Shown: in pieces, positions 8,186 through 17,285 of the stretch
Position numbering within the stretch: the stretch's first letter is position 1
Layout of the letters: each line of letters opens with the position of its first letter
Assembly: GCA_021325035.1 (NCBI GenBank)
Contig: JAJPHW010000100.1
Span: 1 to 64,000, forward strand
Direction of reading: 5' to 3'
Length of the DNA stretch: 64,000 nucleotides
Source: Terriglobia bacterium
GTDB lineage: Bacteria > Acidobacteriota > Terriglobia > Terriglobales > Acidobacteriaceae
Notes under the pieces: generated by a model
What the model was told of the DNA's origin: nothing
Seen by the model: the letters and a program-made list of their open reading frames with translations, nothing else
The model's database searches: none
Program-made: the position numbers and the translations under genes

Positions 8186-8867
8186 CAGACGATCCCAACC
8201 GATTCGCATTGTGATTGCCGACGATCACCCGATTTTTCGGGATGGATTGCGGCGGCTACTAGAGACTGAGACAGACCTAAAGGTCATCGGCGAAGCCTGT
8301 GACGGCGGCGAAGCGGTGAAACTTGCCCGTCAACTCAAGCCGGATATTTTGCTGCTGGATCTTGCCATGCCGAAGCATACGGGATTGGAGGCGTTGCGAG
8401 AGATGAGCTCGGCCTCAAACTCCAATCCGGTGCGAGTTATCTTGTTGACGGCTGCCGCGGAGAAAAATCAGATTGTCGAAGCCCTGCAATTGGGCGCTCG
8501 CGGAGTGGTATTGAAAGATTCAGCTACCCAGCTGCTACTTAAAAGTATTCACACCGTAATGTCGGGCGAATATTGGGTGGGCCGCGAGAGCGTTTCGAAT
8601 TTAGTGCAGTATCTCCGCACGTTGGTGCAGTCTTCCGGGGAGGAAGCCCGGCAGAAGAAATTTGGTCTAACGCCGCGAGAGCTTGAGATCGTTTCCGCCG
8701 TGGTTGCGGGCTATTCCAACAAAGAGATAGCCGAATACTTCAAAATCAGTGAAGATACGGTGAAACATCACTTGAGCAACATTTTCGATAAGTTGGGAGT
8801 TTCTACTCGTTTGGAGCTGGCGCTTTTTGCGGTAAATCAATCGTTGCCGTTGAAAACCATCGCATAA
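8178..8867 (+). CDS. Response regulator, NarL/LuxR family
   Basis: DNA-binding partner of the preceding kinase, 229 aa. The receiver domain has the acidic pair D15/D16 (VIADDHPIFRDGL), phospho-acceptor D61 (ILLLDLAMP) and the conserved Lys in GVVLKDSA. The C-terminal LuxR-type helix-turn-helix is complete (LTPRELEIVSAVVAGYSNKE, then DTVKHHLSNIFDKLGVSTR). Its start lies inside the kinase gene. The spacing and gene order are typical of an NarX/NarL-like unit. Targets are not evident; the next gene downstream is a Flp-type pilin preceded by a structured leader. Confidence 0.93.
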   Translation: MDNRRSQPIRIVIADDHPIFRDGLRRLLETETDLKVIGEACDGGEAVKLARQLKPDILLLDLAMPKHTGLEALREMSSASNSNPVRVILLTAAAEKNQIVEALQLGARGVVLKDSATQLLLKSIHTVMSGEYWVGRESVSNLVQYLRTLVQSSGEEARQKKFGLTPRELEIVSAVVAGYSNKEIAEYFKISEDTVKHHLSNIFDKLGVSTRLELALFAVNQSLPLKTIA

Positions 8868-8902
8868 CTTTTTGATTCGTAAATAGATCGCCGCTTCTTA
8901 TC

Positions 8903-9009
8903 TATGGCACGAAAGTGCCATATGAGGTCACTTGGGTGCTATTGCGAAGCTATGAAACGGAAAATTAACATTTAATGAACTGTACGTGTTAGCACGGAAA
9001 AACGTGCCA
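8903..9009 (+). promoter_or_regulatory. Structured leader with two competing hairpins upstream of the Flp pilin
   Basis: Hairpin 1: TATGGCAC (8903-8910), GNRA loop GAAA, GTGCCATA (8915-8922), a perfect 8-bp stem. Hairpin 2: GCACG (8992-8996), six-base loop, CGTGC (9003-9007). TGGCACG of hairpin 1 (8905-8911) is also an exact complement of CGTGCCA (9003-9009), so a 7-bp long-range pairing would exclude both hairpins. Such mutually exclusive stems are typical of RNA switches. No conserved GEMM (c-di-GMP) core AGGGCAAACC is present. Hairpin 1 could instead terminate the kinase/regulator operon, though no U-tract follows. Confidence 0.4.
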
Positions 9010-9043
9010 GCCCATTTTGTGTACATTGCTGCAAGGGGGATAT

Positions 9044-9208
9044 GTGAAAAATTATTTACGTCTCTTGTGGTCTGACGAGCGTGGTCAGGACGTTGCTGAA
9101 TACGCCGTGATGCTGGCCGTTATTCTTGTGATTGTCGTGGGCACAATCAAGCTCATCGGCAGCAACGCGAACAACGTGTTTTCTTCAGTCGCCAGCACCA
9201 TTCAATAA
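9044..9208 (+). CDS. Flp/Fap-type pilin component
   Basis: Small type IVb pilin, 54 aa from a GTG at 9044 preceded by AAGGGGGA; an ATG-type start at 9017 lacks a ribosome site and would add nine non-pilin residues. The mature-pilin signature is clear: a short basic leader, then GQDVAEYAVMLAVILVIVVG, with the E+5-like glutamate and Tyr of the Flp motif followed by a hydrophobic helix. Prepilin peptidase TadV/CpaA would cleave before the hydrophobic segment. No tad/cpa assembly genes are in the window, so assembly machinery must be elsewhere. The downstream gene is convergent, 23 bp away. Confidence 0.88.
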   Translation: MKNYLRLLWSDERGQDVAEYAVMLAVILVIVVGTIKLIGSNANNVFSSVASTIQ

Positions 9209-9231
9209 GCGCACCCACCGTCAGCGCCAAA

Positions 9232-10584
9232 CTAGCAGGCCACGATCTTTGGATCGTGAATGCCTTTTGTGGCGTTACGCGTGTCCACAACCAGTTGTGA
9301 TTCCCTTACGATACGTGCGTAATCGTAGTCTGAGTGGTCGGTTACGATCAGAACACAATCGTACTGTCCGAGATCGTCGAGCGGGGTATTCTGCATATTC
9401 AAATGATATTTGCGACCCTTTCCAACACTCGGAAAGTAAGGATCGTTATAATTGACCTGAGCTCCTTCTTTTTGCAACAGTTCGATGATGGTTAGGGAAG
9501 GCGATTCGCGAAGATCGTCAATATCTTTCTTGTATGCCAAGCCTAATACCAAAATCTTCGAACCATTGAGAGCTTTTTTCTGCCGGTTCAGTGCAGTCGC
9601 TACTGCCGCGATGACATGGTACGGCATACCAACATTGATTTCGCCGGCTAATTCGATAAAGCGAGTGCGAAAGTCCCATTCTTTGGCTTTCCAAGAAAGA
9701 TAAAAAGGGTCAACCGGTATGCAGTGTCCGCCGAGTCCGGGCCCGGGGTAGAAGGGGTGAAATCCAAAAGGTTTAGTGGACGCAGCTTCAATGATTTCCC
9801 AGATGTCGAGACCCATGCGCAAAGACAGCAACTTCAACTCATTGACCAAAGCAATATTTACGCAGCGGTAGATATTTTCAAGAAGCTTGGTCATTTCGGC
9901 CGCGGCGGGGGAAGAAACTCTTACTGTTCGATTGAATATTGACCCGTATAAAGCAGCAGCCGCCTCGGATGCTTCGCTATCAAGGCCGCCAACTACTTTG
10001 GGAATATCTCGTCGAGCAACAGTTGTGTTGCCCGGGTCTTCGCGCTCAGGGGAGAAAGCTACATAAAATATGCCGTCGTTGGGCTCATTGCCGCGTGAAG
10101 CTTTGAGACCCAGTTTATTACCCTGCTCGAGTAGAGGGATCAATACTTCTTCTGTCGTGCCAGGGTAAGTGGTGCTTTCCAAAATTACGAGATGCCCGGC
10201 GCGCAGATGAGGCGCAATCGCCTTGGCGGTGTCAGTTATATAGCTGAGATCGGGTTCATGATATTCATTTAGAGGGGTTGGAACGCAGATGATAATGGCG
10301 TCCATGTCCGTAAGGCGGGCGTAATCGGAAGTGGCATCGAATCCCGAAGCTTTGGCGGCTTGGATTTCGTTTGCAGGAATCCGGTAAATATACGTCCCAC
10401 CCTTCGCGATCGTGTCAATTTTCCTCTGATCGATGTCGAAGCCTGTCACGCGGATGCGCTGTTCGCTATAGAGCAAAGCAAGAGGAAGGCCAACATAGCC
10501 CAAACCGATAATGCCGACACGGGCCTGTTTTTGGGCGATTTTTTGTTTTAGTTCTTCTGAATAAGTCGTCGAATTAATTGTCAT
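9232..10584 (-). CDS. Nucleotide-sugar dehydrogenase (UDP-GlcNAc/UDP-ManNAc 6-dehydrogenase, WbpA/WecC/TviB type)
   Basis: NAD-dependent enzyme oxidising C6 of a UDP-sugar to a uronic acid, 450 aa. The N-terminal Rossmann motif is VGIIGLGYVGLPLAL (about residues 23-37). The catalytic cysteine is C288 in GPGLGGHCIPVDPFYL. The segment TKLLENIYRCVNIALVNEL and the GFHPFYPGPG loop favour the N-acetylhexosamine dehydrogenase branch (WbpA, TviB, WecC) over UDP-glucose dehydrogenase, but substrate choice is inferred. It would supply acidic hexosaminuronate to the glycan locus to its right. Transcribed alone, convergent with the pilin gene. Confidence 0.9.
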   Translation of the reverse strand: MTINSTTYSEELKQKIAQKQARVGIIGLGYVGLPLALLYSEQRIRVTGFDIDQRKIDTIAKGGTYIYRIPANEIQAAKASGFDATSDYARLTDMDAIIICVPTPLNEYHEPDLSYITDTAKAIAPHLRAGHLVILESTTYPGTTEEVLIPLLEQGNKLGLKASRGNEPNDGIFYVAFSPEREDPGNTTVARRDIPKVVGGLDSEASEAAAALYGSIFNRTVRVSSPAAAEMTKLLENIYRCVNIALVNELKLLSLRMGLDIWEIIEAASTKPFGFHPFYPGPGLGGHCIPVDPFYLSWKAKEWDFRTRFIELAGEINVGMPYHVIAAVATALNRQKKALNGSKILVLGLAYKKDIDDLRESPSLTIIELLQKEGAQVNYNDPYFPSVGKGRKYHLNMQNTPLDDLGQYDCVLIVTDHSDYDYARIVRESQLVVDTRNATKGIHDPKIVAC

Positions 10585-10670
10585 AATAAACCAGAAATCT
10601 CAATACAAAATTTTAGCACGATGGCTCAGAGGCCTTTAAAAACAGTAGAGAAAGCGCCTATTTTATTGCG

Positions 10671-11270
10671 ATGAACAAGAACCTGACGAAGAGCCGCGTT
10701 TTACGATGGGTGCTTGCTTTGCTGATTGCTGCTGCGGGTATTTGTGCTCTGGCCCTCTCGGGACGATATCTAGTTGTCAATCAGCCGCGAAAATCGGACG
10801 TCATCGTGGTGCTGGCTGGTGAGACAGATGTTCGTCCTGCCTGCGGATTGCAGTTATTGCACGAAAATTATGCCTCCCGCATGCTCCTGAATGTACCTGC
10901 GGATGCCAGGGTCTATCAATGGAGTCAAGCTGAGTTGGCGGAAAAGTATGTTCAAGGGCTTCCTGAATCCAAGTCCATAAAAATCTGCCCCATTCATGGT
11001 TTTTCCACCAAGGCAGAAGCCGCAGATGTCGTGCGTTGCTTACAACCATTAAATGCGCGGAAAGTCTTGCTCGAAACCTCGGATTACCATACGCGCCGTG
11101 CACTGAGCATTTTCGCTACCGTCGATAAAACGCGGCAGTACAGTGTATTTTCCTGTTCTGAGCCGCGGAGTTTCGGGATAAATTGGTGGCAGCAAAGAGA
11201 ATGGGCAAAAACCGATTTATACGAGTGGATGCGATTGATTTGGTGGCAGATGGTAGATCGCTGGCGATAA
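10671..11270 (+). CDS. YdcF/DUF218-family membrane protein
   Basis: Protein of 199 aa with one N-terminal membrane anchor (about residues 12-30, VLALLIAAAGICALALSG). The soluble part has DUF218 family features: SDVIVVLAGETDVRPACGLQLL at the start and TSDYHTRRA near residue 142. The family includes SanA and YdcF, linked to envelope barrier function; its biochemical activity is not settled. Here it lies at the edge of the polysaccharide locus, suggesting an envelope role. Confidence 0.78.
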   Translation: MNKNLTKSRVLRWVLALLIAAAGICALALSGRYLVVNQPRKSDVIVVLAGETDVRPACGLQLLHENYASRMLLNVPADARVYQWSQAELAEKYVQGLPESKSIKICPIHGFSTKAEAADVVRCLQPLNARKVLLETSDYHTRRALSIFATVDKTRQYSVFSCSEPRSFGINWWQQREWAKTDLYEWMRLIWWQMVDRWR

Positions 11271-11367
11271 GTTCCAGTTTTCGATTACCTAAGTTATCGT
11301 GCAGGTTATTGACCATAAAGGAACTTAACGCTACGCTGACCTAGGCGTTCGTGTATCTGAACACGCT

Positions 11368-12066
11368 ATGACTTTGCGAATTTTAAGAGGCATTTCCTGG
11401 CTGGCAGTTATGTGGTTCCCGTTGTCGCTAGCAGCGGCAGATGCGGGGGGAATGCTCTATGCCAAAGGTTCTGTCACGGTGGATGGAAATCCGGTGACGG
11501 ACTCAACCGCAGTTTTGACCGGCAATGTCATAGAGACCAAGCCCGGCGCGGTGGCAAATCTCAATATCGCTGGGACTACGGTAATCATTCAGCCAGAAAC
11601 ATTGGTAAAGTTCGCGACGAACGATCTTTACATTGAACATGGAAGCGTGACCGTGGCCTCTTCAAGCCAAATGCGCGTACATGCAAAGTGTTCTACGGCG
11701 AGGCCGGTTACGAGTGCTTGGACACAATTTTCTGCAGCAGATGTGAATGGCACGATCCAGGTGGCGGCGTTAAAAGGCTCGGTGGGCATCAGCTACGGTT
11801 CGGAATTTATTCTGGCCAAAGCAGAAACCATGGGAGCAGTGCCCAGCACTGATGCAAAGCCGATTATTGTTAGCGAAGGGCAGCAATATAACCAGTACGA
11901 GCGCCAAGGGTGCCCATTTCAAGGCAAAAAAGGCGCACCGTCGGCTGCATCCGGTAGCGTGTTAAGCAGTCCGGTTGCGCAGATCGGTATCCCGGCGGCT
12001 GCTGTCGCCGTGGTTGTGACACTCTGGCCTCGAGGCGGAAACTCAATTAGTCCGACCGAACCGTAA
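11368..12066 (+). CDS. Exported FecR-like domain protein with C-terminal membrane span
   Basis: Protein of 232 aa. Residues 1-24 form a signal peptide ending near SLAAADAGG. A FecR-like beta domain follows (GSVTVDGNPVTDSTAVLTGN, VIETKPGAVANLNIAGTTV), as in many acidobacterial envelope proteins. A hydrophobic segment near residues 208-222 (IGIPAAAVAVVVTLWP) could anchor the C-terminus. There is no sigma-factor regulator nearby, so it is not a typical FecR anti-sigma sensor; a structural or scaffold role is possible. It ends 13 bp from the convergent O-antigen ligase gene. Confidence 0.6.
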   Translation: MTLRILRGISWLAVMWFPLSLAAADAGGMLYAKGSVTVDGNPVTDSTAVLTGNVIETKPGAVANLNIAGTTVIIQPETLVKFATNDLYIEHGSVTVASSSQMRVHAKCSTARPVTSAWTQFSAADVNGTIQVAALKGSVGISYGSEFILAKAETMGAVPSTDAKPIIVSEGQQYNQYERQGCPFQGKKGAPSAASGSVLSSPVAQIGIPAAAVAVVVTLWPRGGNSISPTEP

Positions 12067-12079
12067 CTCCCAAAAAATC

Positions 12080-13393
12080 TCAGTTAGTACCGCGGCGGGA
12101 AATGCTGAATCGCGGCTCCATAGCGGCGAGTGCGCAAAGACAATAGAAAAGCGCTGCATTTGCTGGAATCTGCAAATTGAAATCCACAAAACTGTGGATC
12201 AAGATACCGCTGATACCTAAAATCGTCGCCAATGCGAGGTCGCTGTTGATGTTGGAAGGCCACTCTTCCAGTTTTAACCAAGCGTTCTTGTAAATCCTGA
12301 TTAAAAACCAAAGCATAATCGCAAAACCTGGGATCCCCGTCTCTACGAGCAGCTGCAAATAGTCGTTATGCGCTTGATTGATGCGGAAATCCGTATAGAA
12401 ACTACGAAATTGAGGATAGGCTTCTGGAAAATTTCCCAACCCCCACCCCCGAATTGGGCGATGGGAGAACATCCGCAGGCTGTCGCGGTCAATGGAAAGA
12501 CGCGTGCCTCCCGATAGCTCACTTTGCGTTTCGCTCGTAATGCTGGCTAGGCGAGAAACTGCTCCTGCGTCAATCATCCATACGAGAAGCGCGACGACAA
12601 GCAATGCAAGAATGCCGACCAGCAAATTGCGACGGTTACGTTTATGCCGCACCAGAATAATGCTCAGCAGCATCACCTCAGCCGCAAAAGCAACCATGCC
12701 GCCGCGAGATCCGGAGAGAAAAATAGTAACCGCCATGAGAACCGCGGCCAATGATGCAGCAATTTTCTGGACTCCGCGGGTGTAGTGGGAAAGCGCGGTC
12801 ACAATTGCGATTGGTAAAAGCATTTCCATGAGTCCGGCGTAGTGGTTGTGGTTCACATAAGGGCCATAGATGAGGCCGCCAGCGGGCGGCGTTCGCAGCC
12901 AATACAGCCTTCCACCAGAGCTGAGATTCTGTAGCAAGGCAAACATGGCTATCGCCCCGCCATAACCGGTAAAGATGGCCGCGAAAAATTTAATTTGGCG
13001 GGTATGGCGCAAGCATTGCACAAGAAGAAAACTGAAAGCGCCGTATGCCGCGTAAAGAGCAAGGTGTAATTGAGTTTGATATGCGTAAGATGTCCACCCA
13101 AACGTAAGTTGCAGCGCAACCACGGCCCCAAAAGCCAGCATCGGCGTGAATACAGGATTATCGTGTACTCGAAGTTCTCCAGATATAATTTGCTGAAATG
13201 TCCAAATTGCGAGCAGGCAAGCTGCTGAGCTCTCCATCGCAAACCTCGCCCATAGCTGCACAGCGCCAAATGCGAGTGGGGCACTTAACAAAACTGCAAA
13301 AATTCCGCAGAGGATGATGGTGTCCATCGTGCCGGGCTGCGAGCGCGAAGAAGCGGTAAGTGCTTCATCCGGGGTGTTAATGGATATCTTCAC
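12080..13393 (-). CDS. O-antigen ligase/Wzy-type polymerase family protein
   Basis: Integral membrane protein of 437 aa with about 10-12 spans. The Wzy_C/WaaL-like periplasmic loop is recognisable: LSGSRGGMVAFAAEV before it and RPIRGWGLGNFPEAYP with the conserved histidine in RINQAHNDYLQLLVETG. It would polymerise lipid-linked repeat units or ligate them to an acceptor. Its ATG overlaps the stop of the upstream TPR gene by 4 bp, so the two are coupled. Third gene of the minus-strand BY-kinase operon. Polymerase versus ligase cannot be decided from sequence. Confidence 0.85.
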   Translation of the reverse strand: MKISINTPDEALTASSRSQPGTMDTIILCGIFAVLLSAPLAFGAVQLWARFAMESSAACLLAIWTFQQIISGELRVHDNPVFTPMLAFGAVVALQLTFGWTSYAYQTQLHLALYAAYGAFSFLLVQCLRHTRQIKFFAAIFTGYGGAIAMFALLQNLSSGGRLYWLRTPPAGGLIYGPYVNHNHYAGLMEMLLPIAIVTALSHYTRGVQKIAASLAAVLMAVTIFLSGSRGGMVAFAAEVMLLSIILVRHKRNRRNLLVGILALLVVALLVWMIDAGAVSRLASITSETQSELSGGTRLSIDRDSLRMFSHRPIRGWGLGNFPEAYPQFRSFYTDFRINQAHNDYLQLLVETGIPGFAIMLWFLIRIYKNAWLKLEEWPSNINSDLALATILGISGILIHSFVDFNLQIPANAALFYCLCALAAMEPRFSISRRGTN

Positions 13394-14703
13394 TCATGCT
13401 TCTCCGGCGATTGTACCAACTTCTTTGCCGATTCCTTTTCAGAGTTCGCTTCAGGCTTGGGTTTTAAACGCAATCCGTCAATCCAAAGTTTGCCGCGTAT
13501 GGGACTGCCTGCGGGAACGCGGCGGATGCGCAATGTAATTAAGCGCGCACTTGGGCCGGTCGTGAATGTTCCGCCGGCTTGCTTCCAGAAATCAGCATCT
13601 TTTAAATCGTCTGACGCCAGATATTGCGCTCCTGTCAGCGCGTCTTCAATCAGAAATTGTGGGCCACCTGCTCCCTGCATGTCGGGGGCTTTGAAATGCA
13701 AGGAGAATTCATAGGTCATGTTCGGTTGGACTGGTATCTGTTGACTTATGCCTGAATCTTCAAGTCCAGAGCTATCGTAAGCGATAGACAAAGAGCGGTG
13801 GCCGGTATGAGACTGTGTAGGGTCGAAAGCTAATTCAACTCCGGGAACTTCCTCATAATGCCAGCCGAATCCCGCGTTGAGTATGTCGAGGCTGAAATCG
13901 CCGTTGATAATCAGATTGTCCGGCGAAGGTTGATAGGCTGACAGATCCGCCAGATTTGCGGCCTGCTGCCAGACCAGGCTGGCTTGGGTTATGTCCTGCG
14001 TAGTCAATAGATAGCGCACATATTCAAATACATGACGCTGTTCCAGAGGCTGGTTAAGAAGTATGAGATGACTCCAGACTTGTGCTGCTGCCCCATTTTC
14101 ATGAATAGAAATGAGGTAGTCGAGCAAAGTGAAATAAATTCCAGGGTTGGGCGGTATTACATTCTTCAGCAAGTCGTCCACGTTCGGATGCATTTGCCAG
14201 CAGAGCCTGATTGAATCTGTAATGCGATACGAACCACTTTTAAATACGACGCGAAATTCACGAAGAGCTTGTTCGACATCGCCCTGCGCTAAATAGAAAT
14301 TGGCTGCTTCCCAAGCGACATTGGGGGTCGTAGGATCAACCTGAACAGCATGCTCCAACGCGGATTTTTGTGAAGCCAAATCGCCCCAAAGTTGATACGT
14401 GTTAGCGAGGCTGAACCAGTACTCTGCACGATGCGGGTTGAGAGATGCCGCTTTCAGAAACAATGGCAATGCCTGCTGAGGCGATTGTTCGGCGAGCAAG
14501 TAATACCGGCCAAGCAGGTAGTAATAATCGGCATTTCCTGGTTCAAGATGTACGGCGGTCGTTAAACCTTGAACCGTTGTTTGAGTCGCGGCATGATCGG
14601 CGAACCAGGCTGCGCCACACCAATACACATAGAGTCCCGCGGTAAGCAGAACGATCAACAGGAATGAATATTTCCTGATGGGCGTGGGGAGGGGAATCTG
14701 CAT
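13390..14703 (-). CDS. TPR-repeat protein with C-terminal carbohydrate-binding-like domain
   Basis: Membrane-anchored protein of 437 aa. One N-terminal span (about residues 12-30) is followed by TPR-like helices from residue 40 to 260 (NADYYYLLGRYYLLAEQ, HRAEYWFSLANTYQLWGDL). From residue 268 the sequence becomes beta-rich and matches a jelly-roll carbohydrate-binding type domain (NLIINGDFSLDILNAGFGWH; SGISQQIPVQPNMTYEFSLH; KLWIDGLRLKP). It sits between the BY-kinase and the Wzy-type gene, 37 bp from the former and overlapping the latter, so it probably scaffolds polymer synthesis or surface retention in the periplasm. The role is inference. Confidence 0.75.
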   Translation of the reverse strand: MQIPLPTPIRKYSFLLIVLLTAGLYVYWCGAAWFADHAATQTTVQGLTTAVHLEPGNADYYYLLGRYYLLAEQSPQQALPLFLKAASLNPHRAEYWFSLANTYQLWGDLASQKSALEHAVQVDPTTPNVAWEAANFYLAQGDVEQALREFRVVFKSGSYRITDSIRLCWQMHPNVDDLLKNVIPPNPGIYFTLLDYLISIHENGAAAQVWSHLILLNQPLEQRHVFEYVRYLLTTQDITQASLVWQQAANLADLSAYQPSPDNLIINGDFSLDILNAGFGWHYEEVPGVELAFDPTQSHTGHRSLSIAYDSSGLEDSGISQQIPVQPNMTYEFSLHFKAPDMQGAGGPQFLIEDALTGAQYLASDDLKDADFWKQAGGTFTTGPSARLITLRIRRVPAGSPIRGKLWIDGLRLKPKPEANSEKESAKKLVQSPEKHE

Positions 14704-14740
14704 GTCTGTAAGCTATGAATCGTACACTTACTTTAGAGCG

Positions 14741-17056
14741 TTAGAGACCGGGAGCCACAGTTTTAGAAATTGGTTCCGCTGGCGTGATGGGATCTTCCTG
14801 GTAATACCGGTCGCCGTATTTGCCTTGGTATTCGTAGTGGTAGCGATAGTCTGCCGAACTCAAGTCGACGGCATTCAACAATACGCCGGCAACTCGTGCG
14901 TTGACCTGAGCCAGCAAATCGCGAGCGCGCTGCAAAGCCTGGCGCGTCGTTTGACCGGAACGGATTACGAGCACAACTGTGTCCGCGCGCGTCGCCATAA
15001 TGACGGCATCTGTCACGGAGAGTGTAGGCGGAGTATCAATGACGATGTGGTCATATTCTTCCCGCAATTCAGACAGGACATCCTTCATATTTGAGGAAGC
15101 AAGAAGTTCCGCAGGGTTCGGCGGCGGAGTTCCAGCGGGAAGAATAAACAGGCTCGGCAGAATATTGGATCGTACTATCGCCTGCTGCAGAGTGGCGCTG
15201 CCGGTGAGCACGTTGCTCAAGCCTGTGCAAGGCCCCATGCCGAGAGTCTTATGCACGCCGGGACGGCGAAGGTCGGCGTCAATCAATAAGACGCGAGACC
15301 CCTTCTGTGCGAGTACGACCGCACAGTTAATGCTCGTCGTAGTCTTACCTTCCTGGGGCAAGGCACTTGTAATCAAAATTGTTTTCGGCGGTGTGCCAGC
15401 GGAAGTCAGCAATAGGGAAGTGCGTAGTGCACGGTAGGACTCCGCCATGCGAGACTGCGGACGCACCTGTGTGACCAGTTCTACCGCTTCTTTTGAAGAA
15501 CCCAGAGCGAGCCGCGGTTTCTTTTCAAACTCGGTGACGATCCGGGATCCTAACGGGATCATTCCTAGTGAAGCGAGCCCGGAGATCGCCTGGGCTTGCT
15601 CTGGAGTCCTGACCGAATTGTCGAGTCCTTCGAACAAAAACGCCAGCCCGATACCGGTACTAAGTCCGAGTGCCAGAGCAAGAGAAAAATTTCGCGGGAT
15701 GTTGGGCTCGACCGGAGCACCCGGAATGCGCGCCGGATCTACGATGCGGAAATTGTTCGATCGCAGGCTGGCGGTAATGCCTGCTTCCTTTAGTTTCTCG
15801 AGCAGACTCTCGTAAAGAGTCCGATTGGTATCCACGTCCCGTTTGAGCAAGTTGTATTCGATAGCGCTCTCATTGAGCTTATTGGCTTCCTGCTTTTGCT
15901 TGTCTAATGCACCCCGGAGAAGGTTCTCACGCTGCTGCGCGGCCTGATAATCACTACGCATGCGAGCAATGGTCTTCTTGGATTCGGCCTGAATTTGTAC
16001 GTCCAGCTCTTTGAGTTGACTACTGATTTGTGCCAATTTCGGATACGCTGGCCCAAATTGAGTGCTTAACTGGGCTGCTTGTATTTTTAGTTGCGCTTGC
16101 TGGTCGCGCAACTTATCGAGCAATGAGGTCTGATCTCCGGTTGCCCCTGAAGGCAAGCTGGCCGTAGAAGAATTTAATGAGTCGGCGCCGCCAGCCTCGG
16201 CCATCCGATAGACCGATTCTTTTTCCATGCGCATGGATTCCGCCGCGGTCAGGTCCCGGTTTAGTTCATCGAGCTTTGTAGTGGTAAGATTCTGCTTCTC
16301 ATCCACTCCTAGGATTTCGTGCTCTTTTTCATACTTGACCAATTTTTCCTGAGAGCTTTCCACTTTCATCTGCAAGTCCACAAGCTGTTTGGAGAGCCAG
16401 TCGGAAGCTTGCATTGTGGACTCGAACCGGGTCTTAAAATTCTGCTCCACATAGGTGCTCGCGAGGGTATTGACGATACGCGCAGCCTGATTCTTATCTG
16501 GACTGCGATAGGCGATTTCGATTATGCGTGTGTTGGGAATGAGTGAAACTCGCAGGCTCGATTTGAAAGCGCCGAGCGCGGCAGAAGTCTGCGGGGAGTC
16601 CGGATCAAGAGATTCGGTGGTGAGTGAAAGGCCGGACTTTTTAGCGACCCCACCGGCAGGTTTATCAAGATTAAGCTGGCGAATCACCTGCAAAGCAAGA
16701 AGATCGCTGCGCAGGATGCGTACTTCAGTATCCAGATCGGTAGGATCGTAATAATCTTCGGAGGGAGCAGAGTCCTTGAAGTTAATCACCGGGTCGGATT
16801 TGTTGATGGCGATGCTGCCCACAGCCTCATAGACTTTGGTGGTGCGCAGCGTTGCTACGGCCACAATACCGAAAATCACCGCCAAACTGATGATGATGAT
16901 CCATTTTCGCTTGATGAGTACACGCGCGTATTCGCGGACGATCGACTCTTGGTTGGCGTAGGTTGGCCATGAGGGTTGTCGGGGAGGGAAGGTATGTGAC
17001 GATTGAACGTTGGGCAGAAGCTGTCCTTCAGTTCTGATCAAAGGTTTTAAGTCCAT
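14741..17056 (-). CDS. Polysaccharide co-polymerase/tyrosine autokinase (Wzz-BY-kinase fusion)
   Basis: Inner-membrane protein of 771 aa that sets chain length and regulates export of polymer by cycles of tyrosine phosphorylation. A Wzz domain begins near residue 38; spans lie at about 52-70 and 456-474, with a long periplasmic coiled coil (about 225-425) between. The cytoplasmic kinase has Walker A (ALPQEGKTTT, K571), Walker A' (LLIDADLRRP, 590-599) and Walker B (HIVIDTPP, 670-677). The C-terminus carries a cluster of seven tyrosines between Y737 and Y752. It heads the operon with the TPR and Wzy-type genes; its outer-membrane partner is probably the Wza-like protein at 49.1-50.1 kb. Confidence 0.95.
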   Translation of the reverse strand: MDLKPLIRTEGQLLPNVQSSHTFPPRQPSWPTYANQESIVREYARVLIKRKWIIIISLAVIFGIVAVATLRTTKVYEAVGSIAINKSDPVINFKDSAPSEDYYDPTDLDTEVRILRSDLLALQVIRQLNLDKPAGGVAKKSGLSLTTESLDPDSPQTSAALGAFKSSLRVSLIPNTRIIEIAYRSPDKNQAARIVNTLASTYVEQNFKTRFESTMQASDWLSKQLVDLQMKVESSQEKLVKYEKEHEILGVDEKQNLTTTKLDELNRDLTAAESMRMEKESVYRMAEAGGADSLNSSTASLPSGATGDQTSLLDKLRDQQAQLKIQAAQLSTQFGPAYPKLAQISSQLKELDVQIQAESKKTIARMRSDYQAAQQRENLLRGALDKQKQEANKLNESAIEYNLLKRDVDTNRTLYESLLEKLKEAGITASLRSNNFRIVDPARIPGAPVEPNIPRNFSLALALGLSTGIGLAFLFEGLDNSVRTPEQAQAISGLASLGMIPLGSRIVTEFEKKPRLALGSSKEAVELVTQVRPQSRMAESYRALRTSLLLTSAGTPPKTILITSALPQEGKTTTSINCAVVLAQKGSRVLLIDADLRRPGVHKTLGMGPCTGLSNVLTGSATLQQAIVRSNILPSLFILPAGTPPPNPAELLASSNMKDVLSELREEYDHIVIDTPPTLSVTDAVIMATRADTVVLVIRSGQTTRQALQRARDLLAQVNARVAGVLLNAVDLSSADYRYHYEYQGKYGDRYYQEDPITPAEPISKTVAPGL

Positions 17057-17285
17057 AAGCTCCCAAGAAACCGAGCCAGGGTAAAGCTCCCCGAAACGCT
17101 ATTTTTTTACTCCAGCCTCGAGCAGGACTTCTAAACAATCTTAAAGTCTGGAGAACTGCCACATTCTAACACTGCAACGCAAGCGGAGCAGTCTTAATCT
17201 TGCTGGTTCAAGTGACTGAAGTGTGGGATGGCGTTCCACAGAGCCGCTATACTGAGCAGTTACAGGCACGAAAGTGGGGGTGGGA

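Noticed and set aside
8880..9016. c-di-GMP (GEMM) riboswitch before the pilin gene
   Set aside because: The invariant AGGGCAAACC core and CGCAAAGCC segment are not present, so only an unclassified structured leader is reported.
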